This document shows positions 49,896-62,900 of a stretch of DNA of 64,000 nucleotides, one piece after another (within the stretch, counting starts at the first letter, position 1; each line of letters opens with the position of its first letter). Location: assembly GCA_964023205.1 (NCBI GenBank), contig OZ026847.1:9544652-9608651 (forward strand), in the 5' to 3' direction. The translations under genes were made by a program, and so were the position numbers. The stretch comes from Lutraria lutraria. Its lineage: Eukaryota > Mollusca > Bivalvia > Venerida > Mactridae. The notes beneath the pieces were generated by a model. It was given only the letters and a program-made list of their open reading frames with translations. It was not told the origin of the DNA and did not search any database.

Positions 49896-51202
49896 CTCTG
49901 ATGCAATTTAAAACTTGTGTACAGTACGATGAATTATAGGAAAATCTATAAATAGAAAAATATACCGATGTTTCAGACTACCTGTTGACTTTGAAAGAGG
50001 ACAATTCCATAACTAAAATGGTCAACAAGACGAAATAAAATGAACCAATTTAGTTATGGTATCAGAACTAACTTTTATCAGCAACAACCAGCCAAGCCTT
50101 TCCTTTTTAAAAGGAAACTTTATTTTCTTCTTTCAATCAATTTGAATGCATTTCATTTATAACATGAGAATCTCAGCATAATATTTACTGGTCATGGTTA
50201 TCACTGCTGGTAATCAGTTTGAACGCATTTGATAAGGGGCTTGGTAATTCCCAATGTACTGCAATTGTTTTCCATTTAGAGGACCTGGGATAGGCATGAA
50301 TTATAAGTCGCACAAATACATTGCTAACATTCCCACCAGCGATACTGAAGAAATGTTTAATTATGTTTGTTTGATTCAAACCTTACTGTCGGTGGCATTA
50401 ATGATGTTATGAACGATTCATATCAAAGGTTGAACTTGCTGTGGACTCTATTTTCAAATATATTGTTAGTTTTCGAATGACGTATTAGTTATATTTCTTA
50501 CACAATTATATAAAGACTCACGAATAAAAGATAAGCAACATGTACATTATATTTCAAAGAATTTTATCCGACAATATCTGGAATCTCATTGTCCATGCTG
50601 AAAATAAAGAATGAGACATTGGTTTAAGTAATTATAAGAATAAATGTAGTTTTTAAGTCAAGCTAATAAGTAATAACTAAATGGCATATGCATTTATTAT
50701 ATAATGCATTGATCGATGGCCAAATGGTAACGTACTGGACTATTGAACGATAATGTGCCAGATTAGACCATTAAACTATTTGATTATTTTCATTGAATAT
50801 GTAGAATGAATCATTTACATGAAAATGTATACTAGTATAATAATTGTGTTATATCATTCACCACAAGCCTTTGTTCTGAATTGCATAATATTGAAACTAA
50901 AAATTCAGATAATCATAGAAAAGGAGGAACACTACTTATAGTAATATTGCCTCTCTTTATGAATTAAAGTCACATATAACTGGCCATGTTTCAACATTCC
51001 AAATCGTTGCATGTCTGAAAGTTAATATTTTAAATTATCAATTATGTTCGCATGTCACTATTTGTTAGGAGCGGGTACTTCAAATAGTCATTACAAGTTT
51101 GTATTAGGGTCCTTTATCCTTAAAACCGTGTTTAGCCCTTAATCTGGTCATAATATTGAGATTATAAACTATTGTGCATTTTGTTGTACATAATTTACAT
51201 AC

Positions 51203-54200
51203 TTCCTTTCACAAAAAGGGTGATAGGTTCTGGAACAAGAGTAGTCCTGCCATGTATTTGTGGGCTCCCTCATTACAGCACAGTCTTCAGGACCATTGCC
51301 GGCTGGCTCACCCGGGTACCAATCAGTGAATTTTACAATATTGTTGTTAGAGTACCAGCGCCATACTCCTTCTATATCCATGTCTGTTAGTCCAAGCCAT
51401 ACATAATCAGCTGATAATGGGAAAAAATAATTTATGAATCGCAAACAACTTATAATTCCAGTGCTCGTCATTCATTGGGTACAATATATTGGCATCTTTC
51501 ACCAAACTCATTTATGTTTTCTGTCTGTCTTGCTCTTCATACTTGTGTGATTCGACATTTGATGTAAATCATGGACCAATAACGTTGTACGATAAAATAG
51601 TTCACATACAAATCATGGCGATAAGAATATTGTTTTTAAGGAAGTTTGTTCTTTAATGAATAATGTATTGGTGAACAAGCAATGTCCCTTGCTTCCTCTT
51701 AAAGTGTGCAGTGTATGATATGTATAAGTTATTCATGGAAGCGCAGAGGTTAGAACAAAATAGACAAGAACATTTTACCTTTAGTCTTTCCAATGAAGTC
51801 TTTAACGAAAGCATTCTCAATTGCAGTTTCAATGTTGACTAAATGAGCGTGATGTTGTTGACAAAAATGCTGTTAAAAAGAAAACAAAATACAAATGTAC
51901 AAGTAAAGAAAAAAGTTTTGGTACCAAATGGATACCACTATATTGTACTTTAATAATATAGGAATACTAGGCTACTTTAATTGTATTTTTCTACGTTTTC
52001 ACCAGCTCATTGACTTTTAGGGCGCAGGGTGAAAGTGTGATTCACAATGTCAAGAGGTGATTTGAAGACTGTTCACAATTAAACATATGCTCGTGTTTAC
52101 TCAAGTTTATTTTACAATTTTACTCACCTCGGCTTCTACAAAGGTCAATTTTAGTTCGTATCCAAGAAAATAACAAGAGTCTTGAAATCGAACCCAACCG
52201 TCAGGACAGACCAACGGACACTGGCCATCAGCTGTCGAATAAAAAATGTCAGAAAATTATACAGTAAACACTCACATAATGATAACATCATTGTAAAGAT
52301 CATTCCATAATAATAACCATTTACTTTCTCAATAGTTCGGCTTGAGAATGACACCATTGTGCTTTATTCTGATAATGAGATCGTATGAACTTGTCTTCAA
52401 ACTCTATTATAGTAGTTTTATATTCTATAACTGCAAACAGCATTGTTTGTAAAATGCAATACCTTTTACCATCAGTTAAAAACTCGTCCAGCCTCGGAAT
52501 TCCAAGAAAAGCAAATCAAGGGTATGCCTTTGTAGATAATGATAATAAACAACTCAGTTTTCACAATCTGTGTTTATTAGATAAATGGTTTTATGTCATT
52601 CTGTATACATAAATGTTTTGAAATACAATACAGTAAATATTCAGAACAACCAAGCTCTGATGAATGCATTTATTTTGGATAATAATATAATAATATCTTT
52701 ATTTATATAGAAAGTAGTTCATTAAGTATACATCAAATGTAAACACAAATAGAATGAAAACTATAAATGTTATACACATCTACGCCCGCCCAAGAAGAAA
52801 ATGCCTATTCTGTGTATTTCTGTTTGTTACATTTTTCTTCATAATGCGAATAAATAGAAATGTCTTTCATTTTTCCCTTCATGCTATATATAAAAAATTA
52901 TCCAAAAAAAAGAAATCAATTTATTCAACTTGCTAGCAAAACAATACAATTGTAGTTTAAGGTATTCGAAGCCTCAATTATGCCCAAAATCATTATCTCA
53001 ATTTCTCAAAATGGATAAACAATAATTTGTATAGATTTCCATCATAGAAAATGACTTAACATGATTTTTTTTAAACAATGACATTCCTTGAGTCATTGTC
53101 TCTTTGAATTTACATAGAAGAACATGAAAGTAGGCCATTTTTCAAAGATTAAACAAGACTCGTGGTAAAACAATGGAATAACACATTATCAATCTAATTT
53201 GCTATAGAAAAATATAGGTCACCATTTAATATCGACAGAAATTAATTTTTTTTCAATTTTCCAACATGGCCAAACAAGTATTGTATTTATTTTTTTAATG
53301 TGTCGTGAACAATAATTATTGAAGTATCTAAGGTAACTGCCATCGAAATAATGATAATAAGATATAATATTTTTGTAATATCAACATTTCTGTGTGGCAT
53401 TAAGCAGATATGTAACAAAAGTACATTGAATTATAACATAAGCTCTTCTGAAGTCGAACTAAAGCAATATTGTTCACATACACTGTTTAAAAAGTGTCAC
53501 CTTTATTCATTTAAGAATGGCATACCAAACTGTTTAAGATACAATGTAGTCACTTTGTTTTATCAGGTATTTACATGTAGATTTGTATTTTAATGTGATC
53601 TGACATTCCAGTTACTCTTTGTCTGTCTGCTGCTATCTGTGCCATATGTTTTATATAAACACGTGATTTCTAGACATGGCTTCTACAGTACCTGTGATGT
53701 TTCAAAACTGTAACCAGAAACAAGTATTTTGAGAAATAGAAAATGATACATACAAATGAACGTTAGTCCAGAAAAAGTCGGGGTTTTTTTTCGTTGACTG
53801 TAAAACTTGCGTTTTTATATAACAAAAAAACATATTTTCCGTACTTTTGAAGTACGCTTCGTCCCCAAATATTTAGGAAATACATGAACTTGATTTTGAT
53901 GTTAGAAACTTTAGCGTTGGCAACGAAAGGTCCATCGGGTAACCGATAAGAAGACCATTTTAACTGGCCTTTAAAACTGTGTAGTTGGAGCACAAACTTG
54001 AAAGTGACAGCAAAATTTGGTGAAGTCCATATCTGAATGATAAAGAATTCTTCGGGCACCTCAGAAAGTGTAAAAATTTATTTGTAACCTAGATCGTACA
54101 AGTCAACTTACTGTCATTACTGAAATAGCGTTGGTAAATAGCGAAAACCCCAATAGAAACACATTGAAGAACACAAAGGTCAGAGTAAATAAAATTGACA

Positions 54201-54610
54201 CATTTAAAGTGTCCTGAAAAAAAGAGTATGTATATGTACTACCATGATAGAGATAATGTTTATACTTAGTAAAGTTAGTAATTTCAAGATCAATAAAGTT
54301 GTCATACTAGAAGCTAGTACATATTTACTTTGAATTTACAGGGTACTCAACAGATTTTTAAAAATGCTGTCCTCACTTATTCAAGTTTACACTCTTCTGA
54401 ATCACTACTTAAGACGCTCAGAAATAAAACCACATTCGACGAAAACAAAGACGTACAGATACTATACAGTAAAGAAAAAAATCAAATCTGGACTCGTCTC
54501 CTTGTCCAGACATGCTGATTGAAGAGCTTTCATTGGAAAATAAAATATCATCAAATACCTATCTGTGTATATCCTAAAATGGCCGAGAGAATGATCAGAA
54601 CAGTCAGCAT
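51203..54610 (-). CDS. Secreted C-type lectin, copy C (EPA type), inverted; last exon unresolved
   Basis: Four exons are clear on the minus strand: 54559-54610 (signal peptide, MLTVLIILSAILGYTQI), 52128-52231, 51779-51869 and 51203-51410. The first three equal the exon lengths of copies A and B (52, 104, 91); exon 4 is 208 instead of 220 bases. The domain has six standard cysteines plus an extra N-terminal one (GQCPLVC), as in copy B. The ligand tripeptide is EPA (117-119), lacking the third Ca-coordinating side chain, and WND reads WQD (136-138). Sugar binding by the usual route is therefore doubtful. No short last exon like those of A and B was found. Either exon 4 reads through its donor to a stop at 51169, adding eleven residues, or a diverged exon such as 50185-50344 is used. 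Orientation is opposite to the other copies. Confidence 0.82.
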
Positions 54611-56916
54611 GTTTTGGTGTCTCTTTTTTTGTATCACGTTAAATTTAGGCCTACCATAATTTTGACTCTTATCTTTCATTATTATCTGAATTGTTGAACA
54701 AGTTTTTTAGATAAGGCGTACGTGCTATTTGTTTTTATCTTGTCGCAGGTTTTAAGTAGTACAGTACGATATCTTCTCTCCGTTATGCACAAACGTCGCT
54801 GAACAAGAGTATATGATCAGATTCTGTATTTATGACTACAGATTTTTTTCGGATGATTTCTCATCAGTCTCGGGTATAAAGAACAAATAAACAAAATTAC
54901 AGAAATTTAAAATGATAGTTACAAAATTTTATTTTCAAGAGTACTTTTCGTATTGTAATTTTTGTTCGTGATAATCATTGTTTGATAAAGAATGGCGCAC
55001 GTGTAAAGGAAGAGGTCAAATTAAAACGTGTGGTATTTTCAGTTATATCTAACATATAGAGCTTATCAACAACTATTAAAACTGATAAAGATAACCAAGA
55101 GCGTTAACTTACCCTTGTGATGCTGGCACCATATATAGCTGTCATGTTACTAGTACCACAATATAAAGTGATTAATACAAAATCGATAGTAATGGCTAAA
55201 ATCAACAATCTGTTAGTCAAATTCCTTTTTAGCATTCCTTATCGACGTGCATGCATGTGGGCTACATAATTCCAATTATACCATAAATTAAGGTACCTTG
55301 GTTTATCATGAAAACTAGTAAAGTTTGATCGCTATTGCGCTCCCCAAAAAAATAGTTTTGTCCTGGGGGTATTTATTAACACATGTTCAAAGTACAGCGG
55401 TAGATGTTTGAAATATATAAACTTAGCAAGATTTGTGAGCTTATATATACACTCATACTGTCTTAATTAAGAGTGTACATGAAGTAAATGAAAACAAAAT
55501 ATAAAATGTATGTATATAAGTGGAATCATTGGTTTTTATAACACATACATACATGTGTGTGCACATGTTCAAAAACCATCAAATTGCCATTTGCAGTAAT
55601 GTCATATTTTCAATAGTGTTTTTACTTCAAATTTCACAATTAACATTAGCGCTTATCTTCGAGACCAGTTTAAAGGTATCTAAATCAATTACATGAGTTG
55701 TGTGATTTTGGGTTATTGTGGGTAAAATACGTTATCTTTTGTCAAGCTAAACTTTAGGTGATCTAGATGATTATAGTTGTTTTGGAATTTTGAGATATTT
55801 TCTCACGTAGGCTTTGCATTTTATGATCTTAAAAATTATTGACGACAATCAACCATGTAAGAATTAAACTTTATAGAATATTTTAATTATGATAAATATT
55901 TGCCGCCATGACCACTAAACATCCATAAATATTATTCCGTGAAGAATTTAGGCTTATGGAAGTGGGTGGGGTAACGTTCATATAAACATTTTTTTTATAG
56001 TAATTTTACCCAAGTCGCTTAAAACGAGTAGGGTGAGGGACTTCGTTATTGGGTAGGCAGTACTGCCACAAACAAAATATTTTAAGGATGTTTCGTCACT
56101 AGCACAGGGCCCGACACTAATCTTCTTTTGAAACATGCTGGTCCAATGTTCAGAAATTAATATGACATTATTTGTTTATTTACAGTAAAATATTGATATT
56201 CCTACTGGAATTTTTCAGTAGTCCGTCTGACCATTCAATTCCCATGAGTTAATGGTCCTGCACCAAAACCACTGGTCTCCGACCAGTGTTAGTGTCGAGT
56301 CCTGTAGCAGTATGGCTGCCTTCTTGTGGTGATCCAAACAGCATGAGAAAATGCAAAACACTGAGTTATGTGCAGTATGATCCTTAGCAAAAGTGCAGTA
56401 GCATCGCCTGTAGACACATTGAGATCTCATAGAACTTGGAGCAATGGCATGCACATTGAGCATTCACAAAACAATCGCTGCTGGCTCTGCGTTCTAATAT
56501 AAGTGCAGCATAGTTGCTGTAAGCCTTTGTAAGGTCACCATAGCAAGGAAGTAAGGTCTCCTTAAGCGCCACAGGTGTTCTGTGGTTGCCCACAGAGGTC
56601 ACTGTGGGAACGCTTTGTCAGCTTAGTTGGTGGGAATTGTGAATGTAGTCCGTTCTCTGAGTAACTGCATTGCTGATTCTCTCTGTCTAGTTTTTCTGGA
56701 AAATTTAACAAAGCTGTGCTAACTCAGTGGAAATGCAGCATAGTTCAGAGTGCTCCCTAGTCTTCAAAAGTTGGGAGTCAAAATGACCCTTAGTTGATAG
56801 AAATTTAAAGTCAACCAAATTTCCTACAAATGTAATAGTAAATTTGACCCTTTGGTTATTAATGTGACATGGATTTAATGCTTATGTAAGTATTGATGTA
56901 TAATATATTTTGTAGA
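54611..56916. other. Region between lectin copy C and PPP1R7
   Basis: The two genes diverge from this 2.3-kb stretch, so it should hold both promoters and any untranslated first exon of PPP1R7. A TTTTGTAG acceptor at 56908-56915, just before the PPP1R7 start codon, implies such an exon. A MITE lies at 56105-56304. I see no other coding exon. Minus-strand frames at 56215-56602 overlap the MITE edge and are not supported. Confidence 0.55.
56105..56304. mobile_element. MITE with hAT-like ends
   Basis: The left end CAGGGCCCGACACTAA and the reverse complement of the right end, CAGGACTCGACACTAA, differ at two positions. The sequence TAGCA flanks both ends as a 5-bp target duplication. It is about 200 bp with no ORF. 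The CAGGG start fits hAT-type elements; the superfamily is inferred from the ends only. Confidence 0.75.
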
Positions 56917-59900
56917 ATGGAGGCAGATGAGAATCAAGCTGAAGAAACCAATCCTCCACAAAGTCATGATGGCTTTGTATCCAGTGGAGATGAGTTAGAA
57001 CATGATCAGCCTGTCGAGAATGCTGAAGAAGCTGTGGAGCTGGTCGTTGTGGACCCTGATGCCTTGGTAAACTAATTATGACTTCCACATGTGTTACAAA
57101 ATTAGTTGGTCCTGTACAGCCTGAGTTTTTACCAGCTTGCTACAAAACTCACCTTGTTAATGCATCTTATTTAATTTTAATGGTAGAAATTTCGTGATTA
57201 AGAACTTAATAATTAGTCCTGTTTTTTTTTAAGATAATTTTACCTTAACCTAATTTGCTCTTTTTTTCTTAGTTTCTGACTTTTTATGATGATATGTTTC
57301 ACATTTTATTGTTAAGTAATTTCTATTACTTTGTCATGTTATTCTCTCATTATAGGATGTGGACTTCAATCATGGTAGAATTGCTAGGATTGAAAATTTG
57401 GAGAATTTAACACAAGTTCAGGTAAGTCATTTTAGATTTTTCTTAAAGACTGTCATTATTTTATGTAAGTCTGCAGGGATTTTTGGTGGGCAATTGTATA
57501 GCCGAAATTCAGTCATATTCCCAATGGAAAATACTTTATTAACATCACATTCACTATTGGTAGTAAATACCTTATTAATTACAATAGGTAGTGGATTTGA
57601 TTCTCGGCTCAGTCTTTCAGATTTCTCTGGGACGCATTTCTCCTGCTGTTGAATAGGCAGTTAAACAACAGATACAGTAAATCTGTGATGAAATCTCTTT
57701 TTTTCCATTTTTTGTGTTAGTAAGTGTCTTGTAATAACAGTCATGGTGAAAGCCGTCGGACCATCGGACATGGCCGACGAGCGTCCATTTTGGGCCGACG
57801 AAACTCTGCAGTTCGTCGGTCCAAAAAGTCCGACGATGTTTCTGCAGAAATCGCCGAAAATTGTGTTTATTTTCGTGTGCTTTAAGTGATTATCACGCGT
57901 ATTTTTATCTTACGCGCACTATACCGGTGTCAATATAAACATGAACACGCTGATGACGGATAAATGAAAATGTGTACGTGCGTGTTGTTGTTTAGAATCG
58001 ACATTTCTCGATCTTGGTACTTTCATTTTACTAATCGATTTGTAGCGATGAAGTCAAAACATCGCCGAATATAACTAATTATCATAATCATGAATAAACG
58101 CCCGCTGTACGGTCCGATTCCGGTATTTGATGGTCATTCGGAGACGTATCTTAGTTATTACGGAAAAAACGTAGAAATAAAACAAAAATAGTTCATGCTG
58201 TTGTGTGCATGTCTAGTTTTTGAAATGGTTAATGAATGAAATAAAATTTAAAACATAAGATATGTTACTCTTGAAGATGATTGACTTTTTGTGCTTTTGT
58301 TTATAGAGTGTGTGTGTATCTTGGTACATATGTATTGACTTAGCAAGAAAAATCATGTTCATTGATACATGGTATTTATTAATCAGAATAGTTAAAATAA
58401 ATTATATGAAAATAGTAACTCATAGAAATGATTACAATGAAGGCAACTGGACACACTTAAAATTGATGCTGAAATAAAAGAAATTCAACCCTTTCCAATG
58501 TGCGAACTTTTTTCAAATTATCAGATGGACAAAAAATATTTTAGTAACATATTTTAAGAGATTATAAATATATTTATTTATGATGTGTATACCATGATTA
58601 TACACATGTAAAATAAAAAAAAACATGGTCAGTGTGAGCCCTGAATGTAACACCTGTAAGGCAACGAAGTGTCTTTAAAGGATATTGTTTTGAAAACCAT
58701 CCCTTTTTCACTAGATTTTTTACACTAGATTTTTTTCGGTCTGACGGATTCTCATTCGGTCTGACAGATCCTGTAAGCCCGTCAGACCGAATGTCCTACT
58801 GAGTCCAAAATCCTTTCGCCATGACTGTAATAAATGCTAAGTGCTCTGCAATGTCTGTCCGTTTCTGAACCTTATATAAGTTATTACAATTTGCATGTAT
58901 AGAATACAATAATAACTAATGATCTTGTTTTAAAGTATCTCTACTTGAATGACAAGAAAAATTATATTAACTAAAGTATCAAGCTATTCTTTAGGATGCC
59001 TAGTGTATTTTCTTTTTTTCATAATACCATCATTCACAAAAAGAACAAGACCAAAATCAAGAATAATATGACTTTTACCTTTACAGAATTTGTGTCTTAG
59101 ACAGAACCTTATTCTCAGAATTGAAGGTTTATCTACACTGACAACATTGGTTGAATTAGATCTGTATGACAACCAGCTGACAAGAATTGAAAATCTGGAT
59201 TCTCTTGTTAACTTACAGTAAGTAGGAGCACTAGGACGTTAGTATTAAAATATCTGTCTGAAAACCTATTCACCCGCCTCCGTGGTCGAGGGGTTAAGGT
59301 CGCTGACTTCAAATCACTGTAACCTCTCACTGATAGAGGGTCGTGGGTTCGAGCCCAGCTTCCGACCATGGCTCTTTATGTGAGAAAGTAGGCAGTTGCT
59401 TACGGAGGATGGGAGTCTAGTACTGGTTCTTCCCAGGAGCGATGCTTAGGAGAACTGTCCACCTCATATGACTCTGACTTTTGAAAAGGTGTGTAAAACT
59501 CAATATAAACACGCAAACAAAATGAACCCTATTTATAGTAAACGATTCAAAATTTTAACATTGACTGTCCACATAAGGTTTATTGGTAAGTTATTTGATA
59601 TTTCATGAAATCCCTTAACAAAATTGTACATATTATAAAATGACAAAGGTGTTTATACTTTGACTGACATATACTGCTTGATTTCTTCTTTGTTTAAATC
59701 AGGAGTGTACATTTGTAAGTTGTTCTAATTTGCAGGTCATCATTTTATGAATTGTATAAATCCATTTAGAAAATCTGAGGGGAATGGGGTGGGCAGGGGC
59801 TTAAACCCATCCTTCTCAAATGCTTGTGGAACAAGTACTAACACATAGCAGTTGCGAATAGAATCACAGGACTTGTGCTTTTGTCCAACAGTGCACTATT

Positions 59901-62900
59901 CTATTTTTAGAATGCTTCCTCTGTATTCTAGCTTTGAGAATGTTATTCAGTTCTGTTTTAGAAATCACCTCTCTGATCAGTGACCAATTACGTACCCTGT
60001 TTGGCTCTTACTTCATAATTGTATCAATGAAAATTTCATGGAATACAAACAAAACTTACATTAATTTTGTAAATAACACAAGACGCTTAAATTTAGGTCA
60101 TCCTTAAAATATGGTGGCTTTGCTGGTAAGTGGCGGACTCGTTCAAAACTCTGACTCAACTTTTTTTAACAATTTAGGCGAAATAGTTTTCATTTTTAGC
60201 TTGTCTGTTTTCTAACAATATGTCGAGTTATTGTGATTACTGCATCGTCTGTGTCTAAGTCATGCGAAAACTTAGAAATTGTAAGAGGTAGCAATATGAA
60301 ACTTCATACATGGATAGATCTTCACTGAAGTGGTGAGCAGATGTGAATTGGCACTGCTTGCAGTCTATGAAATTAAGGTTTGAAATGTGGTTTCCCGAAC
60401 CGGAAATTTAAGCTGCTTTGTTTGATTTGTTAATGAAAATCTGGTTGTCCGAACCAAAGTTTTGGTTGTCCGAAAGAAAAATTGGGACAACTGCTAATTT
60501 CGCAGACTGCGCTTGTGATGCTTTTGTTTAATTCCAGTTTTTATTTTATATTAGATCGCCTTAACTGCAACCCACATTTTTTTAATGACTTTATTAAGTA
60601 ATATTTTTCAATTTTTTGGTATCAGGTTTATCTGATGTCATTCTGCAGTTGAGTCTCTTTACTTATGTATAAATCCCTTAGATATTTGATTAAACAGCAA
60701 AAAATGTTGATTTTTATTTTACAGAAGTTTGGATTTGTCTTTTAATCGTATTACAAAGATAGAAAATTTACAAACATTAGTGAATCTAAAGAAGTTATTT
60801 CTGATTCACAACAAGATCACGAAGATAGAGAACATTGATCATCTTGTTAATCTAGAAATGTTGGAATTAGGATCAAACAGAGTTCGGGTAAGGGAGACAA
60901 CTTTCGCATTGCAACGATCAAGTATTTGATTTTTATTAGCTCGTTCGTTTTCAAAGAAAAGGTCAACCTATTGTTATCACTGCGTCAGCATCTGCATCTG
61001 TGCAAAAACTTTAATGTAGGTTATAACTCTGAAACTATAGTAGGTAGCAACATGAAACTTCACTGGTGGGTAGATCTCACTGAGGCTGTGAACAGACAAG
61101 CGTAGGCATTGTTTGACAGTCTTTGAATTGATTTTTTGTGACAGGTTGCCCGACAATATACTTTATGAGGGAAACTCTCTAAAACTAGGTTGTCCCCCAA
61201 AAGACTTAAGGAAAAAAATCTTTTCGGGCAGGGGGCAACCCACTAATTTGAAGACTGTGTTTGCAGTGCTCTTGTAATTTATTTCAAAATTGTCTCTCTG
61301 CAAAAATAGTTGTAACAGATAGGTAACTTAATTAGTTTTCATTTGAACTGTGTTATACTGTTTAATTATTCTCTGTAGTTAAGAAACTGATTAGTGAATT
61401 GATTTAAATATTCTTATTTTCGAAATTTGAATTAGTATGATTAAGAAAATGGTATGTTAAATTAATATTATAATTAATATTTTAGTAGAAATCTTTTCTT
61501 TTTTTTTTGTTCAGGTGATCGAAAACATATCAACTCTTACAAACCTCACCAGTTTGTTTATGGGTAAAAACAAGCTCACAAAACTTCAAGGAATGGAGGC
61601 ACTTGTCAATCTACGTACATTGAGCTTGCAGGTACAATATTATTGATATTAATCCAGTGATAAGCCCTGCTGGAAAAAAAACACATTTATATCAGCCCGC
61701 CCGGCTAGCTCTTTGGTTAGTGCGTTTGTCTACTGATCGATAGTGATTATTCCGGATTAAAGGCGCCCAGAGAATTTTTGAGATTGATGTTAATTTTTAA
61801 ATTTGAACGTCAGTGCTGTTGATATTTTATTTTTCTTTCAATAACTGGTTGGGCCAATAAGTTTTATGAATGACAGCAAATGTTTTAACAAAGGGAATGG
61901 TAGAAATACATTTCGACCTAAGATTGATATTTTATTTTCAAATTATCTCCTCTTACAGACAAACAGATTTACTAAGTTAGAAGGATTGGAGACTTTGAGC
62001 AAGCTTGAAGACTTGTACATCAGTGATAATGGTATTGAAGTCATTGAAGGACTAGAACATAATGTGAGTGATGAGTTCATTTGAATATGCTTAATAATGT
62101 TGAAGCTGCGGCTGTGGTCCAGAGTTACTCAGTTAGTGCGCTAGATTTGTAACCCGGCAATCTGGGTTCAATTCCTTGTCACAGCAGGTCATACTCTTCC
62201 ATGATTTGATGTCTGTTTTCCTCCACCTGTGGAGTAGTAGCTGGTTCCCAGTGGGAGCATCAGTTAGTTCTGACCGTCCAAGAAAACTTGAAAGGGGAAC
62301 CAACCGCATCTTAGATGCCAGGGGCATAAAAACAACCAAGTCTCTTGATATAAGGACATTGTCAAATTGAAACATGGTAGAAATATTGAAAACAAGTATG
62401 AAATAAGAAACTGCTCTAATATTTGGATCTTAATATTGAGCGGGTAACTAAATGAGGTTTTATTGTATTGGAAAAATGTGAGTGATGTCAAGTTTGCAAA
62501 TATCTTCTGATGTAAGGTTTGGTTTAGATTAATCTTAAACATGTAACTATGTATGTATGATTTCATTATGTTTTTCTTATAGACGCAACTTACCACACTT
62601 GATTTGGCCAATAACAGAATAAAGAAAATTCAAAACCTTGAACAACTTTGTGAGCTTCAGGAATTCTGGGTAAGTTAAGGCTGTTGATGTTTTCTACATG
62701 TCTTCATTTTCACTGATTTCTGCTTCTGTTAACCGCACATACTGGATAGATTTCTAGTTAGGTTGATTTAAGAGGGGAAAAAATTGAATTTTTCTATATT
62801 GCATTGCTAACTGTGGCTTATTTAAGCATCAGTGTGAACTTCTTAATGAAAACCGTTCATCAGACTTATTCTTATTTATTGTCACTTCTGAAACTTTTCA

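Larger units (their letters stand above)
47945..50184. other. Gap between lectin copies B and C
   Basis: No coding exon can be supported here. The stretch holds a small palindrome at 48617-48645 (GACCTGAGAACA with TGTTCTCAGGTC), the 140-bp palindrome at 48991-49130, a short palindrome GGCTTGGAGC/GCTCCAAGCC at 49204-49227, and a diverged 260-bp tandem duplication. The 125-codon minus-strand frame at 49213-49590 runs across one duplicated unit and looks accidental. Confidence 0.6.

Noticed and set aside
50716..50775. tRNA-like stretch GGCCAAATGGTAACGTACTG
   Set aside because: It has an A-box resemblance only, with no B box at the right distance and no clear stem.
53763..54059. 98-codon minus-strand frame inside the first intron of lectin copy C
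   Set aside because: No recognisable domain, no splice sites that join it to the lectin frame, and no counterpart in copies A or B.
56215..56602. Minus-strand frames upstream of PPP1R7
   Set aside because: They overlap the right part of the MITE and are Cys- and Ser-rich by composition only. No start, splice or homology support.
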